From Parasitella parasitica (Eukaryota; Mucoromycota; Mucoromycetes; Mucorales; Mucoraceae), in NCBI GenBank assembly GCA_025201805.1, contig MU619341.1:54712-92300 (forward strand): a DNA stretch of 37,589 bases, given 5' to 3'. Under the pieces are notes generated by a model. It was not told the origin of the DNA, did no database searches, and saw nothing but the letters and a program-made list of their open reading frames with translations. Shown one piece after another: positions 1 through 9,762 of this stretch. The position numbers and the translations under genes were made by a program. Position 1 is the first letter of the stretch; every line of letters begins with the position of its first letter.

Positions 1-138
1 CAAGCCGAGATATTGATCTTCCAGGGAGTTTCAATGGATCAGAATGAAGCAACAAAACATAAAGTAGAGATGGCGCTAAAAGAGTTGTTTGATATGCACA
101 ACATCTCTTTCTCTCTTATTTTTCTGTGGTTTTATTAG
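1..138 (+). CDS. 3' end of an unidentified gene, cut by the window start
   Basis: Frame 1 is open from the first base to a TAG at 136-138, giving about 45 residues. The first two thirds (QAEILIFQGVS..., then an amphipathic KVEMALKELF stretch) read like ordinary coding sequence; the last residues (SLIFLWFY) are hydrophobic and may lie past a missed splice site. It runs toward NC2-alpha, whose stop lies at 298, so the two would be convergent. No family is recognised. The piece is too short to exclude chance. Confidence 0.3.
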   Translation, partial: QAEILIFQGVSMDQNEATKHKVEMALKELFDMHNISFSLIFLWFY

Positions 139-297
139 ACATTAAAAGCGAGAGATAAGGAGGAAAGAGATAAAAGCTGAAATAGTGTTGCAGATTTTTT
201 GGCTGTGTTGCATCTGAAAGAATAAACAAGAAAATCTCTGCATCAGCGTTGAAAATGAAATAATTGCCGATTAAACATATATTATTACTGCATAGTA

Positions 298-825
298 TTA
301 TTCGTCTTTCACTCTTGGCTTTCTACTTGCACGAATTGGCTTATTTACGTTATCGGCTGGTTGTGATTCTAGAGGATCGGGAATACTCGATACGATATCT
401 TTTAAAAAATCAAATTTATCGACGGTTTCAACAGTTTTTTTCCTATATGACATGATGAATAAATGAATTGATGTAACAAGAAATGTATTTACAAATGCGC
501 AACTGTTAATCGTTTTGCACTTCTTTCGCGGGATTCTTGACATGCTTGATCGATTAAAGATTGCATGAATAATTCCAATGCTTTGGCTATATTTTACTCG
601 ATTAGTATTTAGAGCATAATGTGGGATAGCTAGCAACTAACAAATTAAGATTGGAGTAGCTTGAGCAACTTTGCCGACATCTTCATCCAACTGCATGATT
701 TTTTTGATACGCGCCTAGTGCAAGTTGAAAACAAGAATTTGATACTGATTTTTTTTTTTTTTTTTAGTGTTTATTCTTATACATTGGCTTACCACAGGAA
801 ATTTTGTCTTGTACTTTTTTTTCAT
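298..825 (-). CDS. BUR6: NC2-alpha / DRAP1 (Bur6-like) negative cofactor 2 subunit
   Basis: Histone-fold subunit that pairs with NC2-beta (Dr1) and binds TBP on promoter DNA to restrain or modulate RNA polymerase II preinitiation. Four exons, read on the minus strand: 825-793, 714-642, 586-493 and 442-298, all with GT..AG ends, total 345 nt (114 aa). The spliced start reads MKKKYKTKFPVARIKKIMQ, which matches the family start (lysine-rich, then FP-ARIKKIMQ). It continues with DEDVGKVAQATPILISKALE, the helix ending in AKRLTVAHL, and the signature DKFDFLKDIVSSIPDP. A TAA lies in frame just upstream of the chosen ATG, which fixes the start. The tail after the histone fold is short and basic. Family length without C-terminal extensions is similar. 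Confidence 0.9.
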
Positions 826-1058
826 TTCGTATTAATATTATCCAGATTAAAACGAAAGAAAGAGAGAAAAAGGGAGAGAAAATTTTTTTTTTGTTGCACT
901 TGTACACAGCTGAACTTGTATCTGAAAGTTAATGGCTTAGATCGAAGGGCATACACTGGTACTTTATGAACTTATGGTACCGTTGGGAAAGACATATATT
1001 AAAGGATTGGTTATGATATATCTCTTGATAAAATCATTTTCAGTAAATTAATACTCAC

Positions 1059-1127
1059 CGTATTGCAAATATCCAAATTTGATAGAGAGATATTGTTTAA
1101 TGCCCAACGATTATTCGAAGACGAAAG
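1059..1127 (-). other. Orphan exon-like segment
   Basis: Read on the minus strand, a pyrimidine tract ending TTTTCAG (acceptor at 1128-1130) precedes 69 open bases, exactly 23 codons, followed by a consensus donor GTGAGTAT (1058-1051). The open frame starts LSSSNNRWALNN. No convincing flanking exons were found: the upstream candidate is out of phase, and the NC2-alpha start lies 230 bp downstream. It could be a 5' UTR exon of NC2-alpha, one exon of a gene I cannot reconstruct, or chance. Confidence 0.3.
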
Positions 1128-1261
1128 CTGAAAAAAAAATATATTTGTAGATCGTAAGTAGATCGCAACATTTTTCAGTACCTTAGTGGCAAACTTCTAG
1201 AAGCAAGTATATAAATCTACAAAGCACTCAATATTTTGTCAACTGATTGGAAATTGTGAAT

Positions 1262-1369
1262 ATGAAAGTAAACCTCCTAATAATCCACAACCTTAGAGCA
1301 ATAAATTGTTTTATTATATTGTATTGTCTGTTTTTGTCTTTGTCTTTGTCTTTGTCTGTCTCTGAATAA
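1262..1369 (+). CDS. Small ORF with signal-peptide-like composition
   Basis: An ATG opens a 35-codon frame: MKVNLL, then a hydrophobic stretch, then (LS)n encoded by a TTTGTC repeat, ending SVSE-stop. It resembles a secretion signal and lies directly before the cysteine-containing ORF at 1420-1701. A splice from GTCTCTG (1358) to the AACAG acceptor (1420) would give a 63-nt intron but joins the wrong phase, so a working fusion is not shown. It may be a decayed secreted-protein gene or chance. Confidence 0.15.
   Translation: MKVNLLIIHNLRAINCFIILYCLFLSLSLSLSVSE
1333..1356 (+). repeat. TTTGTC hexamer repeat (4 copies)
   Basis: Four perfect tandem copies of TTTGTC, flanked by partial copies (TTTTTGTC before, TGTCTC after). 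Confidence 0.9.
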
Positions 1370-1419
1370 AATAAGAGAATTGATTACATCTCAAGGGTTG
1401 AGCTTTCACCTTTTTAACA

Positions 1420-1701
1420 GTGATTGGAACCAGTTATGCATGCCTCGAGTTCCTCTTGGCTGAAGGTTATATCCATATTGCTTTTTGTATTCGTACGGGC
1501 GACTGGTCATGTAGTTTTCAAATGATTTTAGGTTATGGAATCAATGCCGGTAATATGCCTTGTTCGTTTGATCCGGTAGCCCATCAATATTCAACAACAA
1601 GATGTATTATAGTTAACAGATACAAGTGTTTATATGATAAAACTGGCCAAGTTGTTGATGATTGCAGTGAAAAAATACGACGGAAGGTACCCAAGGCATA
1701 G
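1420..1701 (+). CDS. Cysteine-containing hypothetical ORF (possible exon)
   Basis: An open frame of 93 codons without an ATG at its start. It is preceded by a good acceptor (TTTCACCTTTTTAACAG) and so reads more like a terminal exon than a whole gene. It has seven cysteines with spaced patterns (SYAC, AFC, WSC, MPC, TRC, YKC, DDC) and a basic C-terminus (EKIRRKVPKA). Such cysteine content would fit a small secreted protein. No family is recognised and no in-phase upstream exon was found. Confidence 0.25.
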   Translation: MIGTSYACLEFLLAEGYIHIAFCIRTGDWSCSFQMILGYGINAGNMPCSFDPVAHQYSTTRCIIVNRYKCLYDKTGQVVDDCSEKIRRKVPKA

Positions 1702-1899
1702 GCTCATCTATTATCAATAGGTATTACTTGATATAGATTCTATTCTTCTATAGCCCACATACTGGAACCACAAACTACAATGCCCACAATTACCTCTCGA
1801 TACATTATTTGACGAGTAATACCTATACATCTCTCTTGGCAATCCCTTTAAGCTGACAAATTCATTTCAATCAAGTTGTGATACGTTAAGAAGACTACT

Positions 1900-2142
1900 C
1901 TAAGGAATACCCGATAACAAATGCTTACTATCTACATTTACAGGGCTTTGATTACTCTCAAGGATAAGCCCTAATAGCTTCATTTTGATGGTAGCGAGTT
2001 GCCTCTCGACGTAACCTATTGACGCGATTTTCAAGCTTTGTTTCATATAGAATTTGGCCATAAAGAGAAAACTGGCTTTATAAGAGCTTGGCAATATTTT
2101 GACCAAGGTACCAAGTGCCTTCATAAAGATATATGCGAGCAT
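1900..2142 (-). CDS. Hypothetical 80-aa protein downstream of IRC3
   Basis: An ATG-started ORF on the same strand as IRC3, beginning 95 nt after its stop. Composition looks protein-like: a hydrophobic, basic N-terminal half (MLAYIFMKALGTLVKIL), an amphipathic middle (GYVERQLATIKMKLLGL) and a polar tail. An in-frame stop precedes the ATG. No family is recognised; it could also be a decayed or partial gene. Confidence 0.25.
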   Translation of the reverse strand: MLAYIFMKALGTLVKILPSSYKASFLFMAKFYMKQSLKIASIGYVERQLATIKMKLLGLILESNQSPVNVDSKHLLSGIP

Positions 2143-2236
2143 ACTTCACTCTTAAACATCGCATTGCAAAGAGACAAATTTAAATGCGAAGAGAATAAGT
2201 CGAAGAGTTTCCATAGCAAACATAAAAAAAAATTGT

Positions 2237-4529
2237 TTATTCTTCATTCTGATTAAAGCCATCAATTGGATTATGTTCCCTTGAAAGAATAGGTATTTTC
2301 CGCTTTTGCTGTTCGACTTTTCTTTGTTTTATATTCTGCTCAATTTTACTCTTCCATAACGCTAGTTGCCCAAACTTGAGTTTAGTTAACAAGACTATTG
2401 CTTGACCTTTTGTAATTTTTGAAGGTATCTCTATTTTGTAGTTTTTCAAAGCCTTCAATTGTGCTTCAGTGACATTGTCGTGGCGATACGGTGCTGATTT
2501 CCACATTTGCTGAAAAGCATGTTTAGGAAGAGTTTGAAATTGCTTTCGAAGCCAAGTGTCAGCGCCTCGGATGGCTTCTGCTTGTGTGTACGTTTCGAGA
2601 CCTATAGAAAATGGTTTGGCGAAGAAAGATTTGCTCGTATTCTGGAATCTAAATGTACCAGACCACCTTTGTGTTTCTATGAGCAGTAATATTAGCAATA
2701 TAATCGACCATCTATGAATGAAAACCGACCTTTTGATCTTTCTAGGATAATATGTCCTTTTGTAGGCACATGTAAGACACTTTTATCATTGCCCACATCA
2801 ACCCATCCAAAAGGGGAAGCTTTATAAGTGACAACTGAGGTTGATAAGTCTGCTATGAGCTCGTTTAGGTCATCATACTCTGTCACTTTAATTTTGACAC
2901 GAAGAGGATCAACTGCTAAAAATGCCGCCTCTTGTTTTTCTAGTTCAGTTGCGTAAGACATTTATCCATACATATTGGTATGGATTTGTCAAGAGCTTTA
3001 CCTTGCTCTGCTGCGACCTGTTGTTTTAACAGCTCTGATTGCTTTTGATCTGTGATAACCTTTTGCTCCAATTCTAAAATATCGCGATTTTCTATTGCTT
3101 CCGATGCATTCAAGCCCAATAATGTAGGGATTGTAATAAGGCTATGTTTGCCTTTGTCCTTGAAATTATCTACAAAATCAATTACTAAACAATCTTCTTT
3201 CCCAGGAAACAATCGTAATCCACGGCCAAACATCTGCTGAAATAAGGTAGCGGATTGAGTGGGCCTAGTAAGCAGGATGCAATCCACAATTGGTATATCG
3301 GTTCCTTCAGTAAGGATGGCTATCATCATCATTTTTTGTTAATTTTCGGTGTATGTTCATTCAATGTAAGCTTATTACCGCAATTCACAAGCACAGGAAT
3401 CTTGCCCTGCCTAAATTCTTCCAATATCTGATGTCTTTCTATCACATTTGATTTGCTTGTTATACATTTCGCATTGATACCAGCGTCAATGAAAGTATTG
3501 CACATTTCTAGCGTGTGGTTGATATCCACTGCAAACACTAATGTAGCCTTTCTTCCTTTTTCAAGCGCATATTTCTTCCAAGTAGACACAATCACTTTGT
3601 TACGGTAATCTGTATTGACAGCTGCCGCCAATTCTTTTTGCACAAAATCTTCAGAGGTTGAACGCACAGCACTCAAATCGATTGATGTTCTGATGATTGT
3701 TACTCGCATGGGACAAAGGTATTTGTTTTCAATCATCTCCAAGAACCCTTTGTGATATGTAATTGCATTAAATACTTGCCGTAAAGCTTCTCCATCGTGT
3801 CGTCTTGCTGTGGCAGTGCATCCCCAAAGTAATTTCTTGCATCCGCTTTCATCGTGGAAACCAAAATATTCGAGAATACGTTTGTAAGTCGCTGCTGTGG
3901 CATGATGCGCCTCATCGATTAGTACAGCCTTGAACAATTCTGGGTCATACTGGGTAATGCGAGATGAATCAAGTCTTCCTAATGTGGGTACAGAGGCAAT
4001 GATGACATCTGCTTCGTCCACATCTACCTTTCTTTTCCCTTGCTCTACGTGGACAATCTACCCAATAGTGATAAATTAGGATGTGGTTGCTGGAATAGGC
4101 TGCGTGGCTTACTAAATTTGGATTGTATCTCTTGATTTGATTATGGGCCTGATCCAGTAATTCAGTCCTATGGGCGAGCAGCAATACTTTGGTAGCCTGT
4201 GGTGTTGAAGGGGGTATCAACGGAATCAAATTCGACATGACGACCTAATAGAACGGATTAGTACGACGCAGTAATGCTACATCGATGCACGCTCTTACAG
4301 TTTTTCCGCTCCCTAAGTAAAGTTAGATGGCCGTATTCGTTCTTTATTTAAAATCGTTCAAATTACCAACTGGCAAGGACACAATCTGTTTGGAGCAGCC
4401 TTGGTTGTATTCTCGCAATGTTGCATCTATGCATTCTTTCTGATATGGTCGTAGCAAGCCATATGTGATGGCAGTTGAGCTGAGCCGTTTTATGGTCAAG
4501 TTAATAGTGCGCAGCCTTGATTTATCCAT
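2237..4529 (-). CDS. IRC3: Mitochondrial DEAH-box helicase, IRC3-like
   Basis: Superfamily 2 helicase; yeast Irc3 acts on branched mitochondrial DNA and keeps mtDNA stable. Seven exons on the minus strand: 4529-4367, 4312-4299 (14 nt), 4244-4113, 4057-3379, 3319-3002, 2939-2730 and 2676-2237, total 1956 nt, 651 aa. The N-terminus is basic and hydroxylated (MDKSRLRTINLTIKRLSSTA), as in a presequence, then LRPYQKECI (Q-motif-like). Walker A PVGSGKT is at about 53-59, LLLAHRTELLDQA is motif Ia, DEAH about 151-154, CTATA motif III, VNCAILTEGTDIP motif V and QMFGRGLR motif VI. The C-terminal third is lysine-rich. All intron phases agree; intron lengths are 53-62 nt. The donor of the last intron (GTCGGT) is weak, but it restores the frame. 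The BAG gene upstream is on the same strand, about 97 nt away. Confidence 0.88.
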
Positions 4530-4626
4530 CTTTTGACAACCTGGAGGAGAAAGAAGCAGGAAAAGTTTTTTGGAAATGTATTCTGAGTTTTGCAGTGCCA
4601 AATTCAAAAGATGCTTTTTATTTTTA

Positions 4627-5443
4627 CTACTTTTTACACAGGTCTCTAACAATAGCTCTCGATTTATCCACCCGTTCTAAAAGCTGTTGGGATAATTTAA
4701 CACCTTCTCTTCTACGTTGTCTAGCAGTCTGGAAGCCACTGGGACATTCTACACCATCCAGACTGATCAATCCTTGCATGATCTTTTCTGATAAAAAGAT
4801 TCCCTTATCCTGCAATTTCTTTTTGTCGTTCTCCTGCAACGATTGAGAACTTGATGCCGAGATCATATCTTCGAGCTCTTGTATTTGATCTACCGTGCCG
4901 TCTGATAAAGTGTCCACAATCTTTGCAATTCGAAGCATGAGCCCATATTCCTCGGGATTACCAGATGCCGTTTGTTTGACAACGGATTCCTAATTTCAAA
5001 AACATTGTTGGCCACATATTCCAATAACTAAAACCATACACAGCTCCATCTTACATCAGCTAATTCACCATTCAAAGAGATTATTGACTTGGCATGGACA
5101 CCAACACTGGATAAGATAGCATTATCATCCTTCAAGTTGGCTGCATCTCAGAAAATAAGAAAAAAAGGTCTTGCCATTTCAAATAAACACGCAACTACTT
5201 ACCACCCGATACTTGAATTTTCATTGTTGCAATGGGCACGTTTGTCAAAAGTTTACATTTCTCCTTTAAATCTCTTACAGTAGCTTGATCGAATCCCCGT
5301 GAAAACTCTTTAAAATTTAACTGTAGCCTCTTGCTTTTCCATTCAAGTAAAACTGTTGTTCTGATTTCTCTTTTGGAAGTTTTGCGATAGCCAAAGACAG
5401 ACTTTAGGCTGGCAATAAAGACCTTCCAAAAGAGAAATACCAA
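4627..5443 (-). CDS. UBL + BAG domain co-chaperone with N-terminal membrane segment
   Basis: BAG proteins bind the Hsp70 nucleotide-binding domain and promote nucleotide exchange. Exons on the minus strand: up to 5203, then 5140-5055 and 4989-4627. The ubiquitin-like region runs from TTVLLEWKSKRLQL through TVRDLKEKCKLL, VSGGANLKDDNAIL and GVHAKSIISLNG. The BAG helices follow (RIAKIVDTLS, CPSGFQTARQRRREGVKL, LLERVDKSRAIV). Upstream, in the same open frame, is a hydrophobic stretch (EIFYLVFLFWKVFIASL) that looks like a membrane anchor, as in yeast Snl1 and fission yeast Bag102. The frame is open to a TAA near 5500 but contains no ATG before the UBL, so the true start must be in an upstream exon I could not place. 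The given 5' end is only the edge of solid coding. Confidence 0.8.
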
Positions 5444-7456
5444 GTAGAATATCTCGTAAATTGTTTGTGCTGTTGTACGTTGTATGTGAACCCTTTTTTA
5501 CAAAAAAAAAAAGCTCACTTTTTGTTTCTTTTTGTAAAGAGAAAAGAAAGAGCGTGCAATGTCAATGCGTGACCAACATATTTCGCTTTTGCTGCTCTGA
5601 TGGCTGAATCCAATCCCCTTTCATATCTGTTGATTGTAGCATGGAACAGGGTTTTCTTTTACAAAGTCTACTAGAAAAACATGCTTTGTGGTTATAAGGT
5701 TAGTTGTGGATAACCCAAATGGCATAACATGGTGTTAGCTTCAGTAATAGTCATCCGCCAATTTTTAGGAACTATTTGGTGCAATTCTGAGCTCTTGAAT
5801 ACGCCAAATGAACCATAAATTTTCGCCATAAGTATTGTTTTCGCCTGCATTTGGGTACTTATATCATTTTATGCGTATTCAGTAGATTCTTTACAATGTC
5901 CAGTTTACCGCAAAATTTTTTGTTCTTGGAGAAAGCAGATTTCAGATGTATTAGTTCCATTTTTCGGTCATTTCATTCTTAAGATGTCCCTTTTTTTAGA
6001 GGTGTCAAAAGCAATAGATTACAGTATTTGATTAATTTGATAAAGCTACATTGTGAAATTGCAATGTAGCTACACTATAAGTATTTGATGTGAAGATAGG
6101 ATCCTTATCAATTTAAATGGACACTATATTATACATCATGTTTCAAGGGGGCATCATTTGGAATTAGTTGTAACCTAAAGGCTTTATGATGCTACAATTT
6201 CTTTTGCCCTGAACCGTGTATCTACATCCGATAATAAATCTTATAATTAAAGGTATTCTCCCTTTGAGCAGTACAACTACAATTGCGCATTGTTTCCTCT
6301 TATACTGCTACGCCAAGTCTTGAAAATGAGCACGGCCAGATACAAAACTAATGATTTATTCATTGATAAGAAGCTGTCTATTTATATAAAATAAATCTGC
6401 ATAAATCAATCTACTATAAATAAATTCAGATCCTGTTTGCTTATAGCACAGTAGTAGTCAGAGCAAGACGTATATATATTTAATCAGCTAGTTATTATAA
6501 ATGTGAATAATTCATTGATAAGTTTAACTTCGCAATTTAGAATAAGTAGAACCCAAATAGATAGTCTTTTATACAAGGCGTTGTATTGATTACTTCTATT
6601 TACTATATAATAGAATGTGCGGTGATACTTAACCTTGGATTCGATCAGGAACGGTTGCCATGACAACTGAGTAGTAACAATGGAATTCAATGGATACAAC
6701 ATATACACTTGGCAGCCTCCTATAAACGAAGGTCGAATTTTACCGTAGCGTAGTGAAGATTCAAAAATCGCCAGAATGAGCGGGGTGGCCAGCTCGTATC
6801 AAATAAAATATGTCTTAGGCCTAGCATTTACCATTCTTAAAGGAACAAGGATTGCAATGAATATCTGCTTTGTTTGGAAAAGACGCTTGTATTGTTTATG
6901 AACATTGTTTATTTGTTTTGATATCATGCTAAAATGAAGTGCTCCGTAAATACATGTAGCAATATAAATCAACAAGACAAGCAATTGTTTGATGGGATTT
7001 TTAATAACTAATCTATCATATATACATTGTAGAGTCTGACAGCAAATCTATAGAGATACACCTATTTAAACGTTCGTAACTGAGCTATAGAAAGAAACTT
7101 TTGTTGATTGTTGATTGTTACACAACTTTTTGCACATAATGCTGTACTCCAGCATCTACAGGGAAGATACAAAGCTTTTTTTAAGGTTCAACTTCTCCCG
7201 CATTGTTTACATCATTGGTACCTTAATACAGAGAGTCTTGATCTCGTCGGATGTATTATCTACGTGGTTCCCAAAATCTGTATGATGTACGGTCCCGAAA
7301 TACAGTAAATTACAAACGAATCAAGTATGTGTCAGTATTATTTGAACTTTTGATGGGCTATAATGGGCATATGCTTTTTATTGCTATTTACAACCATATA
7401 TATGTCATATGTTCATATGTTTGTATGTTCATATATGTATCTTATACACAATATAT
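5444..7456. other. Gene-poor AT-rich spacer (about 2 kb)
   Basis: Only short ORFs (61-88 codons), none with a recognisable family or clear splice context. An upstream reading frame at 5655-5578 on the minus strand (MLQSTDMKGDW...) may be a 5' leader ORF or missed first exon of the BAG gene. A frame near 6235-6180 (minus, DLLSDVDTRFRAKEI) is protein-like but isolated. A perfect hairpin lies at 6044-6071. Confidence 0.5.
6044..6071. repeat. Perfect 10-bp inverted repeat with 8-nt loop
   Basis: AGCTACATTG (6044-6053) is exactly complementary to CAATGTAGCT (6062-6071). The 10-mer AGTATTTGAT occurs on both sides in direct orientation, at 6023-6032 and 6080-6089. No coding context. Confidence 0.8.
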
Positions 7457-8849
7457 TTACAAAATAGAAGGTTTGATAGTTGTGCTATTGATAGACGAGA
7501 AGTTCACAACGAGATGAAGGATATAACAGAACAGCTTGGCTTTCTGCACCCAGGGCTTAAAGTAGAGCGGTCGAGATATCCAACGACCCAACATTTGATC
7601 TCCTCGACGGATCCAAAGCGAGGAGCAGTTAAATTTACGTATAATTAAAATAGTTGATAGGAACATGGTTCGATGCAAAGTCGATTTGGATAAATTAGCA
7701 GTTAGGATAGGCTTAATTTGTGGCATGTCTGTTATGGAAGAAGGGGGTAGCTGTGGAATGAAACCACCTATGGTATCAATGGCATATTTGAAGAGCGATG
7801 TCAGGGACGGAACGCTACGAAGCATTTTTTGTGATGGCGGAAGGGAGGCAGTGTCTGGTGACAGTGGAGAGCGTGCTATTGCTTCTGTCATCTCGGGGTA
7901 ATCATGGTGGTAGTGGTGGTGGTGATAATGGTGATGGTGATGCTGATGGTGAATATGATGGTGATGCTGGTGCTGAATTGCTGTATTGTGAGTCTCTATA
8001 TTTTCTGATTCTAGCTTTTTTTCTTTGGATGTGGTTTGTACCGTATCTATCAATTGTCTCATGGTTATCACCAAACTCCATTGGCTGAAGAGGTATCTCT
8101 TTTTTTGCTGCAATTGTATATTATCTAATGTCGGACATGATTCGCTTTTTCGCAAACTACAGGTGGTAAAGGACTCATGATCTGCATGTTTGTCAGATGT
8201 TGGTGAGCTAGCATTTAAGCTCAATTCTGCTTCTAGTATCAAGTTTTGTAAAGATTGATTCATGCGGTTAAGGCTGTCATTTGTATGACTTTGATGTGTA
8301 TATTCCGATTGGTTTACTATAAAATCGAATGATGTTGTAGTATCACTGTAATGAATGTTAAATGAGATGTCATATTAGTGAAAGGCGGAGTGGTTCGTTA
8401 TTGATCAACCTTACATTTCGGATGCAGAACTAGGTTGATTCCTCAGTCTCAGTAACAGGGTTTGGTTTTTTAATTCGAGTCTGCGTAGAGTTAACTGTGT
8501 TATTCAAAGATTTACGTGATTCCATCATTCAAAAATACCTTTGACAGCTTATCTGATATGAAGTCAGCATAAATTGTGCATCCTGCATTGATCTCCTCAA
8601 AGACTGTAATAGATGATTGATTTCATCCAGCTAAACTAAAGAAATGAATACAAACATGGCCCACATTAGGTCAGTATTACTTACCTTTTTATTCCATACT
8701 GTTGTTCTACAATGCTGTTGATATTTTTCTGCTAATGCAGCGGAATACGAAGGTGGAGATGCAGTGCTCATATCATTTTTCTGGTTTAAATTGCTCTCAT
8801 AATCATAGTGCCTAAATTCTGTTATTACCAAGTCATAGGGTAAAGACAT
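7457..8849 (-). CDS. Uncharacterised coiled-coil protein with poly-His region
   Basis: Four exons on the minus strand: 8849-8685, 8630-8539, 8480-8415 and 8345-7457, total 1212 nt (403 aa) with consistent phases and introns of 54-69 nt. The N-terminus (MSLPYDLVITEFRHYDYES) is followed by SPPSYSAALAEKYQQH. A heptad-rich coiled coil spans exons 2-3 (LDEINHLLQSLRR, LELKNQTLLLRLRNQ). Exon 4 has a polar region, then a His-rich run from CAT/CAC repeats (about 7975-7903), then VPSLTSLFKYAIDTIGGFIPQLP. The final 60 codons look less protein-like; a donor GTAAATTT near 7640 may end the exon earlier. No family is recognised; coiled coil and low complexity suggest a scaffold or adaptor, which is only inference. 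Confidence 0.65.
7903..7975 (+). repeat. Imperfect GGT/GAT trinucleotide tract
   Basis: Interrupted GGT, GAT and GCT triplets on the plus strand, which read as His (CAT/CAC) codons with a few Tyr, Gln and Ile in the minus-strand gene. Typical of slippage-driven homopolymer coding. Confidence 0.75.
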
Positions 8850-9426
8850 TCACCAAATTTTATTTTATATATAGAAAGAATTTGAAAGTGAAGAGAAAGA
8901 AGGGAAAAGAGGAGGAAATGCAACAAGTGGCAATTTTGTAGTACATGAAATCTCGAAGAATAAATATTGTACATAGGACAATCTCGAAGAGATATTTGGT
9001 TTGTGTAACAATTAGCAATCCATGAATAGTAAGGGAAACACGTTTGTTCATGTGAATAATATAAAAAAAAAAGGTCAGTGTGTTTAACTATATTTCACCC
9101 CCAAAGTGTTGTTTATTATGTTCATATTAAATTATGTGAACAATGCATAGGCACATATAAACTGTAAACAAAAAACGCGAAAGCAGGTCAGTATCATATG
9201 GAAGTATGCAAATATATATATATATCAAAAAAAACGCAATTGTCCTGTAGTAATAAAATTTAATTTAGTAGTGGTGATTTATTACAGAACCTTGCAATTT
9301 AGAGGAATCGATGCTTAAAAGATAATGGAATTATCTATTTTCACCCTTATAACTTATACTTCTGTTACATACACAACTGGTCTATATAACTATTGCCCAT
9401 TTTACGGTATTACACTTAAAGGCACA
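8850..9426. other. AT-rich spacer, no gene seen
   Basis: Upstream of the coiled-coil gene (minus strand). It has several A/T runs and a short TA repeat near 9213-9224. One 63-codon minus frame is hydrophobic and Phe-rich as expected from translated T tracts, so it was not called. Confidence 0.5.
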
Positions 9427-9762
9427 TTAGATATCCTGGCGGTTGGCATAGTATTCAATGCTTTGTGAAATTGGAGCTTTGATGGTATTAGCTTCGCAAA
9501 TACCTTGAACTATGTCAAACCTTTCAAAAGCAGATGTTACACTGACAACAACAATAACAAAGTTTGAAAATGACAATATCATACAAAATATAAAAGTGTC
9601 AAATAAATACACATCAAATTTCTTTTGAAGGTGAAAACGATACTCTGGTTTCTGGTCTCTGATCATAAGATTTATATTGTATAGCATCATCTCTAAATCC
9701 AGCGGCAGCAAGCAACAAGCATTTTTCTTACTATTTTTGCTTTGTAAAATTGAGCATTGACG
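9427..9762 (-). CDS. Hypothetical small membrane protein
   Basis: Minus-strand frame of about 85 codons with one strong hydrophobic segment (FIFCMILSFSNFVIVVVSV), preceded by QKPEYRFHLQKKFDVYLFD and followed by a polar tail. An ATG exon upstream (MISTNVIAVNAQFYKAKI, about 9762-9709) could join across a 41-nt intron (GTAAGA...GATTTAGAG) in phase, giving a protein of about 105 aa. That intron is shorter than others here. No family is recognised; AT-rich DNA can yield such hydrophobic frames by chance. Confidence 0.28.
   Translation of the reverse strand, partial: RQCSILQSKNSKKNACCLLPLDLEMMLYNINLMIRDQKPEYRFHLQKKFDVYLFDTFIFCMILSFSNFVIVVVSVTSAFERFDIVQGICEANTIKAPISQSIEYYANRQDI

Noticed and set aside
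2690-3010. Apparent frameshifts in the helicase near 2960 and 2700
   Set aside because: Both are explained by GT..AG introns of 62 nt (2940-3001) and 53 nt (2677-2729) that restore phase, so the gene is not a pseudogene.
4344-4938. Possible fusion of the BAG protein and the IRC3-like helicase
   Set aside because: The BAG frame ends in a TAG at 4627 after a complete BAG domain, and the helicase has its own ATG at 4529 with a presequence. They are adjacent same-strand genes.
7665-8088. Gly-rich plus ORFs over the GGT/GAT tract
   Set aside because: Antisense to the poly-His exon of a minus gene with consistent splicing over four exons.
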